From Listeria costaricensis (GTDB lineage Bacteria > Bacillota > Bacilli > Lactobacillales > Listeriaceae): 64,000 nucleotides of DNA. Location of the stretch: the NCBI RefSeq assembly GCF_900183385.1, contig NZ_FXUT01000010.1:82413-146412 (forward strand), read 5' to 3'. The position numbers and the translations under genes were made by a program. Under the pieces are notes generated by a model. The model had not been told where the DNA came from, searched no databases, and saw only the letters and a list, made by a program, of their open reading frames with translations. Positions 9,277-18,665 of this stretch are shown piece by piece; position 1 is the first letter of the stretch, and each line of letters starts with the position of its first letter.

Positions 9277-10329
9277 TTATTGGACCATTTCAGAAAGCAA
9301 ATAGGCCCAAACTAATTTTTCTGTATGATAAAGTGAGTCAGCATGGGTGCGTTCATACGCGTGGCTGGCATCAATCCCCGGTCCAATTAATCCGTGGATC
9401 AGATCATGCCCGGCACGGATCGCTGCACTCGCATCAGACGCATAAAATGGATAGATGTCCACCTGATAGTCGAGTGCTTCTTTTTTGGCCAGCTCGATTA
9501 GATGCTTTCTCAGGCCGTAGTGATAGGGGCCGCTGCCGTCTTTAGCACAGATTGAAACGGTGTACTCATCTGACTGCTGACCGTCCCCAAGCGCGCCCAT
9601 ATCAACTGCCAAATATTCGACTGTTTCCGGTGGGATGTTGGAATTTCCGCCATAACCAATTTCTTCATTATTGGAAATTAGGAAGTGCGTTGTATAAGGC
9701 AGTACAATTTTTTCATCATGAATCTTTTCAATTGCCTGCAGCAAAATGGCTACGCTGGCTTTATCATCTAAATGACGCGACTTGATAAAAGCATCATCAA
9801 TGATTTCTGTTCGCGGGTCAAATGAGACAAAGTCCCCCACCTCAATGCCCAGCTGGCGCACTTCTTCTGCTGAACGAACTTTGGCATCAATGCGCACTTC
9901 CATGTTGGCTGTATTCCGCTCAGCTGTTCCTGCATCTTGATAAACATGAACACTGGTTTGGTGGATTAAAATCGTGCCGGAAAATTTTTGGCCGTCTGCC
10001 GTTTCAATCAGACAGTACTCGCCTTCAATCGCGTTAAATCTGAAACCGCCGATTAATGAAAGCCGCAATCGACCGTCCACTTTGATTTCCTTGACCATTG
10101 CGCCGAGTGTGTCTACATGGGCTGTCAGCATACGATGTTTCTGCTTATTTTCTCCTTCCAGCGTAACAAACAGGCCACCTTTGTGATTTTTTCGTGTGGA
10201 AATTCCTTTTTTCTCCAGCTGATTTTGAATTGTTTGAATGATTTGTTCTGTATGGCCGCTTGGACTTGGAATTTCAGTTAGTTCTTTGATTCTTTGCATG
10301 GTTATACGAGTGTCTGGTTCAAATTGCAC
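9277..10329 (-). CDS. M42 family metallopeptidase (deblocking/glutamyl aminopeptidase type)
   Basis: Cytosolic di-metal aminopeptidase that trims peptides, 350 residues. Metal-binding and catalytic motifs are TAHVDTLG, RHLDDKAS, SNNEEIGYGG (the general-base glutamate pair), AVDMGALG and the C-terminal ASHAYERTH. The GTG start has AAGGAGG 7 bases upstream. First gene of a two-gene unit with the peroxidase. Confidence 0.9.
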   Translation of the reverse strand: MQFEPDTRITMQRIKELTEIPSPSGHTEQIIQTIQNQLEKKGISTRKNHKGGLFVTLEGENKQKHRMLTAHVDTLGAMVKEIKVDGRLRLSLIGGFRFNAIEGEYCLIETADGQKFSGTILIHQTSVHVYQDAGTAERNTANMEVRIDAKVRSAEEVRQLGIEVGDFVSFDPRTEIIDDAFIKSRHLDDKASVAILLQAIEKIHDEKIVLPYTTHFLISNNEEIGYGGNSNIPPETVEYLAVDMGALGDGQQSDEYTVSICAKDGSGPYHYGLRKHLIELAKKEALDYQVDIYPFYASDASAAIRAGHDLIHGLIGPGIDASHAYERTHADSLYHTEKLVWAYLLSEMVQ

Positions 10330-10459
10330 GCGGATTCCTCCTTCTTATTCTTCTTTATTATAACGAAATAAGGACTGTTTTGTGAATAAAAGCGCTCCAC
10401 TACATTCCCAAAGTCCCCCGCATATGCTATAATTCGGTTGGAATAAAGGAGGGGCTTTT

Positions 10460-11935
10460 TTGGAACAAACAAAAAGACAAGCTGTCACAGTCGCCGTTTT
10501 TGTGGCTACTTTTATGGCAGCAATCGAAGGAACGATCGTCAGTACCGCCATGCCCACGATTGTCAGTCAATTAAACGGGATCGAACTCATGAACTGGATT
10601 TTTTCAATTTATCTGCTTACTTCATCAGTCACCGTCCCAATCTATGGCAAGCTTTCTGATCTTTATGGACGAAAAATCATTTTTATCGTGGCAACCATTA
10701 TTTTTATTGTCGGCTCATCGCTCTCAGGCTTTGCGGACAATATGTGGCAGCTGATTCTTTTTCGAGCCATTCAAGGAATCGGTGCCGGCGGGATTTTACC
10801 TTCTACGATGACAATTATTGCCGATATCTATCCTTTTGAAAAACGAGCACGTGTACTGGGATTAATGGGTTCCGCTTGGGGAATTGCCGGTGTTTTCGGA
10901 CCGCTTTTAGGTGGCTTCCTTGTCGATCAGCTGAGCTGGCATTGGATCTTCTTTATCAATGTGCCTGTTGGGATTATTGCCATCATTTTAATTGGGATTT
11001 ACTTGAAAGAGGATCTCGATCATGTGCGCCAACCAATCGACTATCTGGGGACAGCCGTTTTCACAGTCGCTTTGCTGGTGCTACTATTCGCCTTGCAGCG
11101 GGCCGGTGAAACGCTCAATTGGACCGAACCGCTTGTCCTTATTCTGCTCGGTGTGGCTGTTATTCTTTTTATTTCTTTTTACTTCGTGGAAAAACGGGCG
11201 CTCGATCCGATCATGCCTTTCATCCTTTTTAAAAATCCAACTGTTTTGATTGGCAACTTGATCGGCTTTTTATTCAGTGCTTTTTTGATCGGGATCAATG
11301 TGTATATTCCAATGTGGGCACAAGGCATGCTTGGGCACGGAGCCACGATTGCCGGACTGATGATTGCGCCGCTTTCGGTCACTTGGATTATCGGCTCGTT
11401 TGCTTCTGGACGAATGCTTGAAAAAATCGGCAACTTGCGTACAGTGGGAATCGGCAGTCTCGTGATTACACTGAGCGGTTTCTTTTTGGCACTCTTCCCA
11501 GCAGCCACAGCAGATATCTATTTTTACCTTGTGAGCGCGCTAATGGGGCTCGGCTGTGGGATTATTTTTACCACAACGATGGTCACCGTTCAAGATGCTG
11601 TCCCTAAAAGTCAAACGGGGATTGCCACAGCTTCTAATACACTTTTCCGGACGGTAGGGCAAACGATTGGTGTCGCTGTTTTCGGAACGATTTTCAATTC
11701 TGTTCTGGCATCCGCTTTTCGTGCACAGCAAACTACCGGCATCAATCAGGCGAATCTCAATTTGCTTATCAGCCCTGAAACAGCAGGCAGTCTTGATGCG
11801 AGCTTGATTGAACCTTTGCGAGACATTCTTTATCAAGGGCTGCACACCGTATTTTGGGTCATGTTCGCCCTTTGTATCCTCAGCTATTTGATTCATTTCT
11901 TCTTGCCAAAGCATCAAAAAGTGCAGGCAAAATAA
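10460..11935 (+). CDS. MFS drug:H+ antiporter, DHA2 family (14 helices)
   Basis: 491 residues with 14 predicted membrane segments, the size of EmrB/QacA-type exporters. It carries the MFS motif A variant GKLSDLYGRK between helices 2 and 3 and the motif C-like glycine/proline-rich GSAWGIAGVFGPLLGG in helix 5. It probably exports toxic compounds; the substrate is unknown. The TTG start is preceded by AAAGGAGGGG at 6 bases. It is divergent from the M42 peptidase gene and no regulator is adjacent. Confidence 0.88.
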   Translation: MEQTKRQAVTVAVFVATFMAAIEGTIVSTAMPTIVSQLNGIELMNWIFSIYLLTSSVTVPIYGKLSDLYGRKIIFIVATIIFIVGSSLSGFADNMWQLILFRAIQGIGAGGILPSTMTIIADIYPFEKRARVLGLMGSAWGIAGVFGPLLGGFLVDQLSWHWIFFINVPVGIIAIILIGIYLKEDLDHVRQPIDYLGTAVFTVALLVLLFALQRAGETLNWTEPLVLILLGVAVILFISFYFVEKRALDPIMPFILFKNPTVLIGNLIGFLFSAFLIGINVYIPMWAQGMLGHGATIAGLMIAPLSVTWIIGSFASGRMLEKIGNLRTVGIGSLVITLSGFFLALFPAATADIYFYLVSALMGLGCGIIFTTTMVTVQDAVPKSQTGIATASNTLFRTVGQTIGVAVFGTIFNSVLASAFRAQQTTGINQANLNLLISPETAGSLDASLIEPLRDILYQGLHTVFWVMFALCILSYLIHFFLPKHQKVQAK

Positions 11936-11943
11936 GTGCCTAC

Positions 11944-12004
11944 AAAAAAAGACAGCGACAATCTTTTGAGGGATCCCCCAAAAAGATTGTCGCTGTTTTT
12001 TCTT
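11944..12004 (+). terminator. Bidirectional terminator
   Basis: Perfect arms GACAGCGACAATCTTTT / AAAAGATTGTCGCTGT with A- and T-runs on the outer sides. It serves the convergent MFS gene and ilvE. Confidence 0.85.
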
Positions 12005-12007
12005 CTG

Positions 12008-13033
12008 CTAGTCGATCGTCACTTGAACAATCCAGTCTTCCGGCGGTTCAATGTCGCCAAATTGGATGCCGCATAGCTCATCATATAGCTTGCGTGTGAT
12101 CGGGCCGACTTCCGTTTCCGAATAGAAAACATGGAAATCCTCTTTCGTTTGGATGCCACCAATTGGCGTAATCACTGCGGCTGTTCCGCAAGCGCCGGCC
12201 TCTTTAAAGTCATCCAGTTGATCAATATATACGTCGCCTTCTTCTACCTCAAGACCAAGACGGTGCTCAGCAAGATAAAGAAGCGAATATTTGGTAATAC
12301 TTGGCAAAATCGAAGGAGAATATGGTGTGACGAAACGATCGTCTTTTGTAATGCCAAAGAAGTTCGCCGCTCCAACCTCTTCAATTTTTTTATGGGTAGC
12401 TGGATCTAAGTAAATACAATCGGCAAACTGACGCTCTTGAGCATTTTTCCCAGGCATCAAACTAGCGGCATAGTTCCCACCGACCTTGGCTGCCCCCGTG
12501 CCATTTGGTGCCGCACGATCATAATCTGAAACCACAAAGTTAGCAGGTGCAAGACCGCCTTTAAAGTAAGCCCCAACCGGCGAACAGAAAATCGTGAAAA
12601 TATATTCCGGTGCTTTATGGACGCCCAAATTGTCGCCCACACCAATCACAAGCGGTCGTAAGTAAAGCGTCGCTCCAGTCCCATAAGGCGGGACAAATTT
12701 TTCATTGGCGCGCACGACTTCTTTACAAGCCTCAATAAATTTTTCAGTCGGTACTTCCGGCATCAAAAGGCGCGAACAACTGCGCTGCATCCGCTGTGCA
12801 TTTTGATCAGGACGGAAAAGGTTGATGGAGCCATCTTTTGTCCGATATGCCTTGAGACCTTCAAAACATTGTTGGCCGTAATGAAGTGCTGTAGATCCTT
12901 CACTGATATGCAAGACATTATCTTCTGTCAGGGTTCCTTTGTCCCATGCCCCATCTTTCCAATAAGAGATGTAGCGCTTGTCTGTTTTGATATAATCAAA
13001 ACCCAGTTTCTCCCATTCAATCGCTTTACTCAC
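12008..13033 (-). CDS. ilvE: Branched-chain amino acid aminotransferase
   Basis: PLP-dependent fold-IV transaminase for Leu/Ile/Val. 341 residues. Typical motifs are [12 protein letters not shown], the lysine-bearing [10 protein letters not shown] (Schiff-base lysine), [18 protein letters not shown] and [15 protein letters not shown]. The start was set at GTG 13033 (reading [12 protein letters not shown]), with AGTAGGGA upstream; the longer frame to 13096 adds residues not expected in the family. Monocistronic. Confidence 0.94.
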   Translation of the reverse strand: MSKAIEWEKLGFDYIKTDKRYISYWKDGAWDKGTLTEDNVLHISEGSTALHYGQQCFEGLKAYRTKDGSINLFRPDQNAQRMQRSCSRLLMPEVPTEKFIEACKEVVRANEKFVPPYGTGATLYLRPLVIGVGDNLGVHKAPEYIFTIFCSPVGAYFKGGLAPANFVVSDYDRAAPNGTGAAKVGGNYAASLMPGKNAQERQFADCIYLDPATHKKIEEVGAANFFGITKDDRFVTPYSPSILPSITKYSLLYLAEHRLGLEVEEGDVYIDQLDDFKEAGACGTAAVITPIGGIQTKEDFHVFYSETEVGPITRKLYDELCGIQFGDIEPPEDWIVQVTID

Positions 13034-13272
13034 ATAAATCCCTACTTTCTTTAATCTCAGTTTTGCAAGATGTTCTTGTTCTTTCAAGTATAGCACAATC
13101 TTTTGAACCGTAAAGCAAGAATTTTAATCCAGTGGCAAAAAAAGTGAATTAACAATATTTTCACTCTTTTATAAAAATATAAGCAAAATATACTTCCTTT
13201 TTTGATGATTCATGTTAAAATAAAATCATTATTCCACAACTGGCAAAAATTTTTAGGAGAGGAGCGAGTCAT

Positions 13273-14022
13273 ATGGCAGAAGGAAAACTACTGGAAGAAA
13301 AAGTAATGAGTAAACAATTAAACGAGGAAGTAGACGTACTTATTTATCTCCCAAAGGATTATTCTCCGCTTTATAAGTATCCCCTGGTAATTGTGCAGGA
13401 CGGCAAGGATTACATTCGTTTTGGCAAGGTGATTCGTTATGCAGATGAGTTGCAACAAAGCGGCTTGATGGAAAAGGCAATTTTTGCGCTCCTTCCCTAT
13501 CAAACGGTCACTGACAGACGCAGAAAATATCATCCAGAAGGCGAGCAAAATGAGGCCTACATCCGCTTTTTAGCCCACGAATTTGTTCCCTATTTAGAAA
13601 ATCGCTTTTCGTCCTTTCAAATGGCAGGCACGCGGTTTTTGATGGGCGATTCTCTGGGGGCCAGCCTCTCGCTGAAAGCCGCTCTGAAATATCCTTTTAC
13701 GTTTGGCAATGTGATCCTTCACTCTCCACTCATCACCGAGGAACTGCTTGAGAGGACGGAAAATGCGGATGCTAGCAAGTTGAAACTTTTCCATGTCATC
13801 GGTAGTGGCGAGACGGAAGTGGAAATGACGGACGGCAAGCGGGCAAACTTTTTAGCACCCAATTTGGCCTTCCACAAGCTGACCGTTCAAAAAGGCTTTG
13901 AGCAGCAATTTTACCAATTTGACGGTGACCATCGCTGGAAATACTGGCAGCCCTTTGTCAAAGAGGCTTTGCTCTATATGATGCCCGCAAACAGCTTTGA
14001 TTTAGAAAGCATGAGCGTTTAA
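13273..14022 (+). CDS. Putative esterase, alpha/beta hydrolase (EsteraseD-like)
   Basis: 249 residues. The nucleophile elbow GDSLGAS is followed by a late histidine in DGDHRWKYW, consistent with a Ser-Asp-His hydrolase of the putative-esterase family (enterochelin esterase/tributyrin esterase type). No signal peptide, so probably cytoplasmic. Substrate unknown. The ATG has AGGAGAGGAG at about 8 bases. It is followed after 18 bases by a GNAT gene, forming a two-gene unit that ends in a terminator. Confidence 0.8.
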   Translation: MAEGKLLEEKVMSKQLNEEVDVLIYLPKDYSPLYKYPLVIVQDGKDYIRFGKVIRYADELQQSGLMEKAIFALLPYQTVTDRRRKYHPEGEQNEAYIRFLAHEFVPYLENRFSSFQMAGTRFLMGDSLGASLSLKAALKYPFTFGNVILHSPLITEELLERTENADASKLKLFHVIGSGETEVEMTDGKRANFLAPNLAFHKLTVQKGFEQQFYQFDGDHRWKYWQPFVKEALLYMMPANSFDLESMSV

Positions 14023-14040
14023 AAGAAGGGAGATTTTATT

Positions 14041-14484
14041 TTGACAGTCAAAAAAGTCACAACCGATCAGGAAAAACAAGATGCCCTCCGTATCCGACAA
14101 GAAGTTTTTGTTCAGGAGCAGCACGTTGCCCCGGAGCTTGAATGGGACGAATTCGATGATTTACCATCCACACTGATGTTCGTCGATTATGCGGAGGACG
14201 GAACAGCTCTGGCAGCGGGTCGTTTTCGCGTCACAGAAGGTTATGGAAAAGTCGAACGGATCTGTACACAGAAAGCAGCCCGAAAACAAGGGGCTGCAAA
14301 ACGTGTGATGGAAGCGATCGAATACGAGGCACGCATGAGAGGACTACCCCAATTAAAGCTTGGTGCCCAGATTACAGCCATTCCTTTTTACGAAAAATTA
14401 GGCTACCACGTGATTTCCGATTCTTTTCTCGATGCAAACATTCCGCATAAAATGATGGCGAAAACACTCGCTTATGAATCCTGA
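14041..14484 (+). CDS. GNAT family N-acetyltransferase (YjcF/ElaA-like)
   Basis: 147 residues. The acetyl-CoA loop appears as RICTQKAARKQGAAKRVMEAIE, in the position of the GNAT R/Q-x-x-G-x-A motif, and the C-terminal PFYEKLGYHV is typical. The N-terminus (RIRQEVFVQEQHV) resembles the YjcF/ElaA group. Substrate unknown. TTG start with AAGGGAG 10 bases upstream. Confidence 0.85.
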   Translation: MTVKKVTTDQEKQDALRIRQEVFVQEQHVAPELEWDEFDDLPSTLMFVDYAEDGTALAAGRFRVTEGYGKVERICTQKAARKQGAAKRVMEAIEYEARMRGLPQLKLGAQITAIPFYEKLGYHVISDSFLDANIPHKMMAKTLAYES

Positions 14485-14512
14485 CCACCTGCACATGCGG
14501 GTGGTTTTTTTA
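14484..14512 (+). terminator. Terminator after GNAT gene
   Basis: Hairpin ACCACCTGCA / TGCGGGTGGT followed by TTTTTT. Confidence 0.8.
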
Positions 14513-14523
14513 TGATTTTGACA

Positions 14524-15228
14524 TCACTTTCTTCTATTATATGATAGATCTTGCCTGCTGATGACATCCACCGTTCCATCTGCCCGTCCAACGATTACCC
14601 GATCCGCCATGTCTATAAAAAGCCCTGTTTCGACAACACCTGGAAGCTCAACCAGTGCCGCATGGAGTCTTTTCGGCTCCTGAATCCGCCCGATCGACAA
14701 ATCATAAATAAAGTGCTGATTGTCGGTGACAAATGGCTCTCCATCTCCTCGCAGCCGCAAATCAGCCGGCTCACCTGTCAACTTTTCGAGCATAGTCGCC
14801 GTCTGCAAATGACCAAAAGGCACCACTTCAACGGGTAAGGGAAACTGACCGATTTCAGCAACGAGCTTACTTTCATCGATAATCCAACTGGTTTGCCGAC
14901 TAAATGAGGCCACGAGTTTTTCGCGAAGCAGTGCCCCACCCCCGCCTTTGATTCCATTCAGACCGTCGTCCACCTCATCCGCACCATCAATGGTCAGATC
15001 GATTTGCTTCACTTCATCCAATGATTTCATTGGAATCCCCATTTCCATGGCTAATTTTTCCGTGTCTTTTGATGTAGCTACCCCTGTCAGCCCCATTCCT
15101 TGCTGAACCAGCTCTCCTAATCGGCAAGTGGCATAGTAGGCGGTACTACCCGTCCCAAGTCCTACTATCATGCCATTTTCAACGTATTCGCATGCTTTTT
15201 CAGCTGCGATTTTTTTCATATTTATCAT
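14524..15228 (-). CDS. rpiA: Ribose-5-phosphate isomerase A
   Basis: Interconverts ribose-5-phosphate and ribulose-5-phosphate in the pentose phosphate pathway. 234 residues. Conserved GLGTGSTAYY (phosphate loop), TIDGADEVD (catalytic aspartate), KGGGGALLREK (catalytic glutamate/lysine) and the C-terminal GLFIDMAD are all present. The ATG has AGGAAGG upstream; a second in-frame ATG three codons later is possible. Divergent from the dlt operon. Confidence 0.95.
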   Translation of the reverse strand: MINMKKIAAEKACEYVENGMIVGLGTGSTAYYATCRLGELVQQGMGLTGVATSKDTEKLAMEMGIPMKSLDEVKQIDLTIDGADEVDDGLNGIKGGGGALLREKLVASFSRQTSWIIDESKLVAEIGQFPLPVEVVPFGHLQTATMLEKLTGEPADLRLRGDGEPFVTDNQHFIYDLSIGRIQEPKRLHAALVELPGVVETGLFIDMADRVIVGRADGTVDVISRQDLSYNRRK

Positions 15229-15393
15229 TCTTTAACCTTCCTTTAGGAAAACTTTACTTTCCCTTACCTTGCATACTTTGTAAGTTTTCCTTGTTTTTAA
15301 TCTATGACGAAAAACGTGATAAAACCTTGATTTAATGCGAATTCATGAACATCTTCCTCATTATTGTATCCCTTTTGAGTGCTTTTTTCTAAT

Positions 15394-15407
15394 TGTAAGC
15401 GCTACAA
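15394..15407 (+). promoter_or_regulatory. cre-like palindrome upstream of dlt
   Basis: TGTAAGCGCTACAA matches 12 of 14 positions of the B. subtilis CcpA consensus TGWAANCGNTNWCA. It lies between the divergent rpiA and dlt units, so it could act on either. The match is imperfect, so this is only a candidate. Confidence 0.3.
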
Positions 15408-15424
15408 CCTTACAAAAATGTAAT

Positions 15425-15453
15425 TAGACAATTAACGTTACATGCGTTACATT
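15425..15453 (+). promoter_or_regulatory. Candidate sigma-A promoter of dltXABCD
   Basis: -35 TAGACA (15425-15430), 17-base spacer, -10 TACATT (15448-15453), about 50 bases before dltX. The spacer and flanks hold repeated GTTACA/TTACAT units that could bind a regulator. In L. monocytogenes dlt is reported to be under VirR; I cannot confirm such a site here. Confidence 0.4.
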
Positions 15454-15508
15454 AAGTAAGTAATAAGGAAATATTTGTAACACAACAGTAACAAAAGGTG
15501 GGAATGCT

Positions 15509-15655
15509 ATGGAAAAAGTCAAACTTTTTTTTCATAAACCTGTAACCATTTTTATCTTAAAAACAGTCTTTTATCTAGCGGTTTTGGTAGGTCTTCTATG
15601 GTTTTACGGTTTTAATAATCCAAACGGAACAAACTTTATTTATAACGAATTTTAA
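15509..15655 (+). CDS. dltX: D-alanyl-lipoteichoic acid biosynthesis protein DltX
   Basis: A 48-residue protein with one membrane helix (about residues 13-34) and the family's conserved C-terminal ending FIYNEF. In the current model DltX takes D-alanine from the DltB/DltC step and passes it to DltD on the outer face. AAAAGGTGGG lies 6 bases before the ATG. It precedes dltA by about 15 bases and starts the operon. Easily missed because of its length. Confidence 0.9.
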   Translation: MEKVKLFFHKPVTIFILKTVFYLAVLVGLLWFYGFNNPNGTNFIYNEF

Positions 15656-15669
15656 TAGAAAGGATGAGT

Positions 15670-17223
15670 ATGATGAGTCTTCAAACAATGATGACCACGA
15701 TTTCTGAAAGAATTGATGAATGGGGCTTACGGACAAGTAAAGCAGTTTGTTATGAATATCAAGATCAAACGCTCACTTACGGAGAGCTGAAAAACAAATC
15801 AGATGCATTAGCATACTTTTTACAGGATGAATATCGTCATATTGACAAAGAACGTCCAGTCCTTGTTTATGGACATATGGATCCACTGATGCTCATCTGT
15901 TTTATCAGTGCCAATAAGACGGGGCGTGCTTACATTCCAGTTGATACGTCCATGCCCGCTGAACGCATTCAACAAATTATCGAAGCGGCAAATCCTATCC
16001 TGTTTCTTGCAACAACAGATTTACCGCAAGATTTAACCATCCCCTCTTCAGTAGAAATGTTTCCTGAGCGGGCCCTACAAAATCTAATCCACATTTATCA
16101 TATGCAAACGCCTGATCCAAAGCTTTTCGTTCAAAATGATGATAATCACTATATTATTTATACTTCTGGAAGTACGGGCATGCCAAAAGGGGTTCAAATC
16201 TCCCAAAATAACTTGATCAGCTTTACCAATTGGCTATTGCAGGATTTTTCTTTCCAGGAAGGCATGCGGATTTTAAACCAAGCGCCCTACTCTTTTGATC
16301 TATCTGTTATGGATCTTTATCCGGCCCTGCTTTCAGGTGGAACGCTTGTACCACTGGATAAAACCATTTCAGCTAATCTAAAAAAACTTTATCAGACGAT
16401 TCCAAAGCTTCATTTGAATGTCTGGGTCTCAACGCCCTCCTTTATTGATGTCTGCCTGTTAGATGCTGATTTCAATCACGAAAATAATCCTGATTTAATA
16501 AATTTCCTTTTCTGTGGTGAAATTTTAACGAAGGAAACGGCTCGTGAACTTTTGCGGCGGTTCCCTACTGCCAACATCTACAATACGTATGGCCCAACTG
16601 AGGCGACGGTCGCTGTCACACAAATTAAAATCACAGAGGAGCTGATCGAACGCTATCCAAGCCTTCCGATCGGCCAAGTAAAACCAGATACGGAACTGAT
16701 CATTGTTGATGAGACGGGAGAAGCTGTCCCTGATGGTGAAAAAGGGGAAATCGTCCTGATTGGCCCTAGCATTTCTAAAGGATACTTGCATGAGCCTGAC
16801 AAGACCGCACAGGTGTTCAAGCCGCATCCTCCTTTTCTAGCCTATCATACCGGCGACTGCGGTGCCAAAATCGATGGGCATCTATTCTTCTACGGTCGAC
16901 TAGATTTCCAAATCAAATTGCACGGCTATCGAATTGAGCTGGAAGATATTGAAAACCATTTGAAAGAAGTTTCCTATGTCCGCCAAGCAATCGTCGTACC
17001 GAAAACCCGTGATGGCAAAGTAGACTGCTTAGTCGCTTTTGTTACCCCACATGAGCATTCATTCCAAAAAGAATATCAGTTAAGTTCAGCAATCAAAAAA
17101 GAATTACAAGACAAGATGCCTACCTATATGATTCCAAGAAAATGGATCTACACGGAACAGCTCCCATTGACTGCTAACGGAAAAATCGACCGTAAAAAAC
17201 TAGCTGCTGAGGTTAACGAATGA
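15670..17223 (+). CDS. dltA: D-alanine--poly(phosphoribitol)/DltC ligase
   Basis: Adenylating enzyme that activates D-alanine and loads it on the DltC phosphopantetheine. About 517 residues. Adenylation core motifs are YTSGSTGMPKGV (ATP-binding), FCGEILTKE, NTYGPTEATVAV, YHTGDCG and the hinge YGRLDFQIKLHGYRIE. The late lysine LTANGKIDRKK is also present. Start: ATG at 15670 (15664 and 15673 also in frame) after GAAAGGA. Its stop overlaps the dltB start as ATGA. Confidence 0.96.
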   Translation: MMSLQTMMTTISERIDEWGLRTSKAVCYEYQDQTLTYGELKNKSDALAYFLQDEYRHIDKERPVLVYGHMDPLMLICFISANKTGRAYIPVDTSMPAERIQQIIEAANPILFLATTDLPQDLTIPSSVEMFPERALQNLIHIYHMQTPDPKLFVQNDDNHYIIYTSGSTGMPKGVQISQNNLISFTNWLLQDFSFQEGMRILNQAPYSFDLSVMDLYPALLSGGTLVPLDKTISANLKKLYQTIPKLHLNVWVSTPSFIDVCLLDADFNHENNPDLINFLFCGEILTKETARELLRRFPTANIYNTYGPTEATVAVTQIKITEELIERYPSLPIGQVKPDTELIIVDETGEAVPDGEKGEIVLIGPSISKGYLHEPDKTAQVFKPHPPFLAYHTGDCGAKIDGHLFFYGRLDFQIKLHGYRIELEDIENHLKEVSYVRQAIVVPKTRDGKVDCLVAFVTPHEHSFQKEYQLSSAIKKELQDKMPTYMIPRKWIYTEQLPLTANGKIDRKKLAAEVNE

Positions 17224-18404
17224 GTGTTCCATATGGTTCGATTGAATATTTCGGCGTACTGTTTCTTTTCCTAGCGCCGATCATCATTGCTGGCTTAATG
17301 GGGAAACGGCTCCCCGTCTATAATGCTTTTGTCACACTGCTTTTCATTTATCTGATGTTTTCAAGTAATGTCTACCAAGGCGTGGCATTTATTATCTTCA
17401 TCTTTTGGCAGCTGATTGTTGTCCGGCTTTACTTCAACTATCGGCGCGTCCAAAATAAAAACCACGGCGGCATTTTTGCTCTAGCAGTCCTTTTCTCCAT
17501 CTTGCCGCTCGTCCTTGTAAAAGTAGAACCGTTCCTTGCCCATCATGTTTCTCTATTCGGCTTTTTAGGGATTTCCTATTTGACCTTTAAGTCGACAACA
17601 ATGGTTATGGAAATTCGCGACGGACTCATCAAGGAGTATCAGTCTTTTGAATTTGTCAACTTCTTGCTATTTTTCCCGACACTTTCATCCGGACCGATTG
17701 ATCGGTTCCGCCGCTTTAAGAAGGACATGGATAAAACGCTCGACAAAGAGGCCTATTTAAAGCTTCTCAATGGCGGGATCTTCCTTGTCTTTCTCGGGTT
17801 CTTATATAAATTTATCATTGCCTATCTGGTGCATAAATATTGGCTGATGCCGCTCGAGCATGACTTGATGCATCACGTTGATTTTGCCCAAAGCTTGATC
17901 GGTTACATGTACGCGTATAGTATGTATCTCTTCTTCGACTTTGCCGGTTACAGTGCCTTCGCTGTCGGGGTCAGCTATATGATGGGCATCCAAACACCGA
18001 TGAACTTTAACAAGCCGTTCTTGGCGCGCAATATTAAAGATTTCTGGAACAGATGGCACATGACACTTTCTTTCTGGTTCCGTGATTTCATCTTTATGCG
18101 CCTCGTTTTCTGGCTGACAAAGAAGAAATGGTTTAAAAGTAAATTTACAATTGCCTACATCGCCTATTTTATCAACTTTATGGTAATGGGCGCCTGGCAC
18201 GGGCTTCACTGGTACTATCTATTATATGGTTTCTATCAAGCGCTGATGATTGTCGGCTTCGACATTTTTGAGCGTATCAATAAAAAATACAAGTTTTATC
18301 CAAAAAACAAAGTGACCTACGTGATCGGCATGTTTATTACATTCAATTTCGTCTGTCTCGGCTTCCTGATTTTCTCAGGTATTTTGGATAAAATTACATT
18401 CTAA
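17220..18404 (+). CDS. dltB: D-alanyl transfer membrane protein DltB (MBOAT)
   Basis: Membrane-bound O-acyltransferase that moves D-alanine from DltC across the membrane. 394 residues, many helices. The conserved MBOAT region has FWNRWHMTLSFWFRDFIF and the catalytic histidine in VMGAWHGLHWYY. It overlaps dltA by four bases (ATGA), so translation is coupled. Confidence 0.96.
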   Translation: MSVPYGSIEYFGVLFLFLAPIIIAGLMGKRLPVYNAFVTLLFIYLMFSSNVYQGVAFIIFIFWQLIVVRLYFNYRRVQNKNHGGIFALAVLFSILPLVLVKVEPFLAHHVSLFGFLGISYLTFKSTTMVMEIRDGLIKEYQSFEFVNFLLFFPTLSSGPIDRFRRFKKDMDKTLDKEAYLKLLNGGIFLVFLGFLYKFIIAYLVHKYWLMPLEHDLMHHVDFAQSLIGYMYAYSMYLFFDFAGYSAFAVGVSYMMGIQTPMNFNKPFLARNIKDFWNRWHMTLSFWFRDFIFMRLVFWLTKKKWFKSKFTIAYIAYFINFMVMGAWHGLHWYYLLYGFYQALMIVGFDIFERINKKYKFYPKNKVTYVIGMFITFNFVCLGFLIFSGILDKITF

Positions 18405-18428
18405 ATTAGACAAAGGTGGTAAAAAATT

Positions 18429-18665
18429 ATGGCATTTCGTGATGACGTATTAGAAATTTTAGAGGAAATTGCAGAAACAGAAGAAGTAAAAGAAAACACC
18501 AATATCCGCTTATTTGATGAAGGTTTGCTCGACTCTATGGCTACGGTTCAGCTGCTTGTTGAAGTTGAAAGTCGCTTAGATATTACCGTGCCAGTTTCAG
18601 AATTTGATCGCGAGGAATGGGCAACTCCAGAGATGATCATCCATCAGCTTGAGGAATTGAAGTAA
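18429..18665 (+). CDS. dltC: D-alanyl carrier protein DltC
   Basis: 78-residue acyl-carrier-like protein. The phosphopantetheine attachment serine lies in [13 protein letters not shown]. It carries D-alanine as a thioester between DltA and DltB. The ATG has AAAGGTGG at 8 bases. The stop overlaps the dltD start by one base (TAATG). Confidence 0.96.
   Translation: MAFRDDVLEILEEIAETEEVKENTNIRLFDEGLLDSMATVQLLVEVESRLDITVPVSEFDREEWATPEMIIHQLEELK

Noticed and set aside
13034-13272. T-box or other amino-acid-sensing leader before ilvE
   Set aside because: No T-box sequence (AGGGTGGNACCGCG-like) and no suitable terminator are visible.
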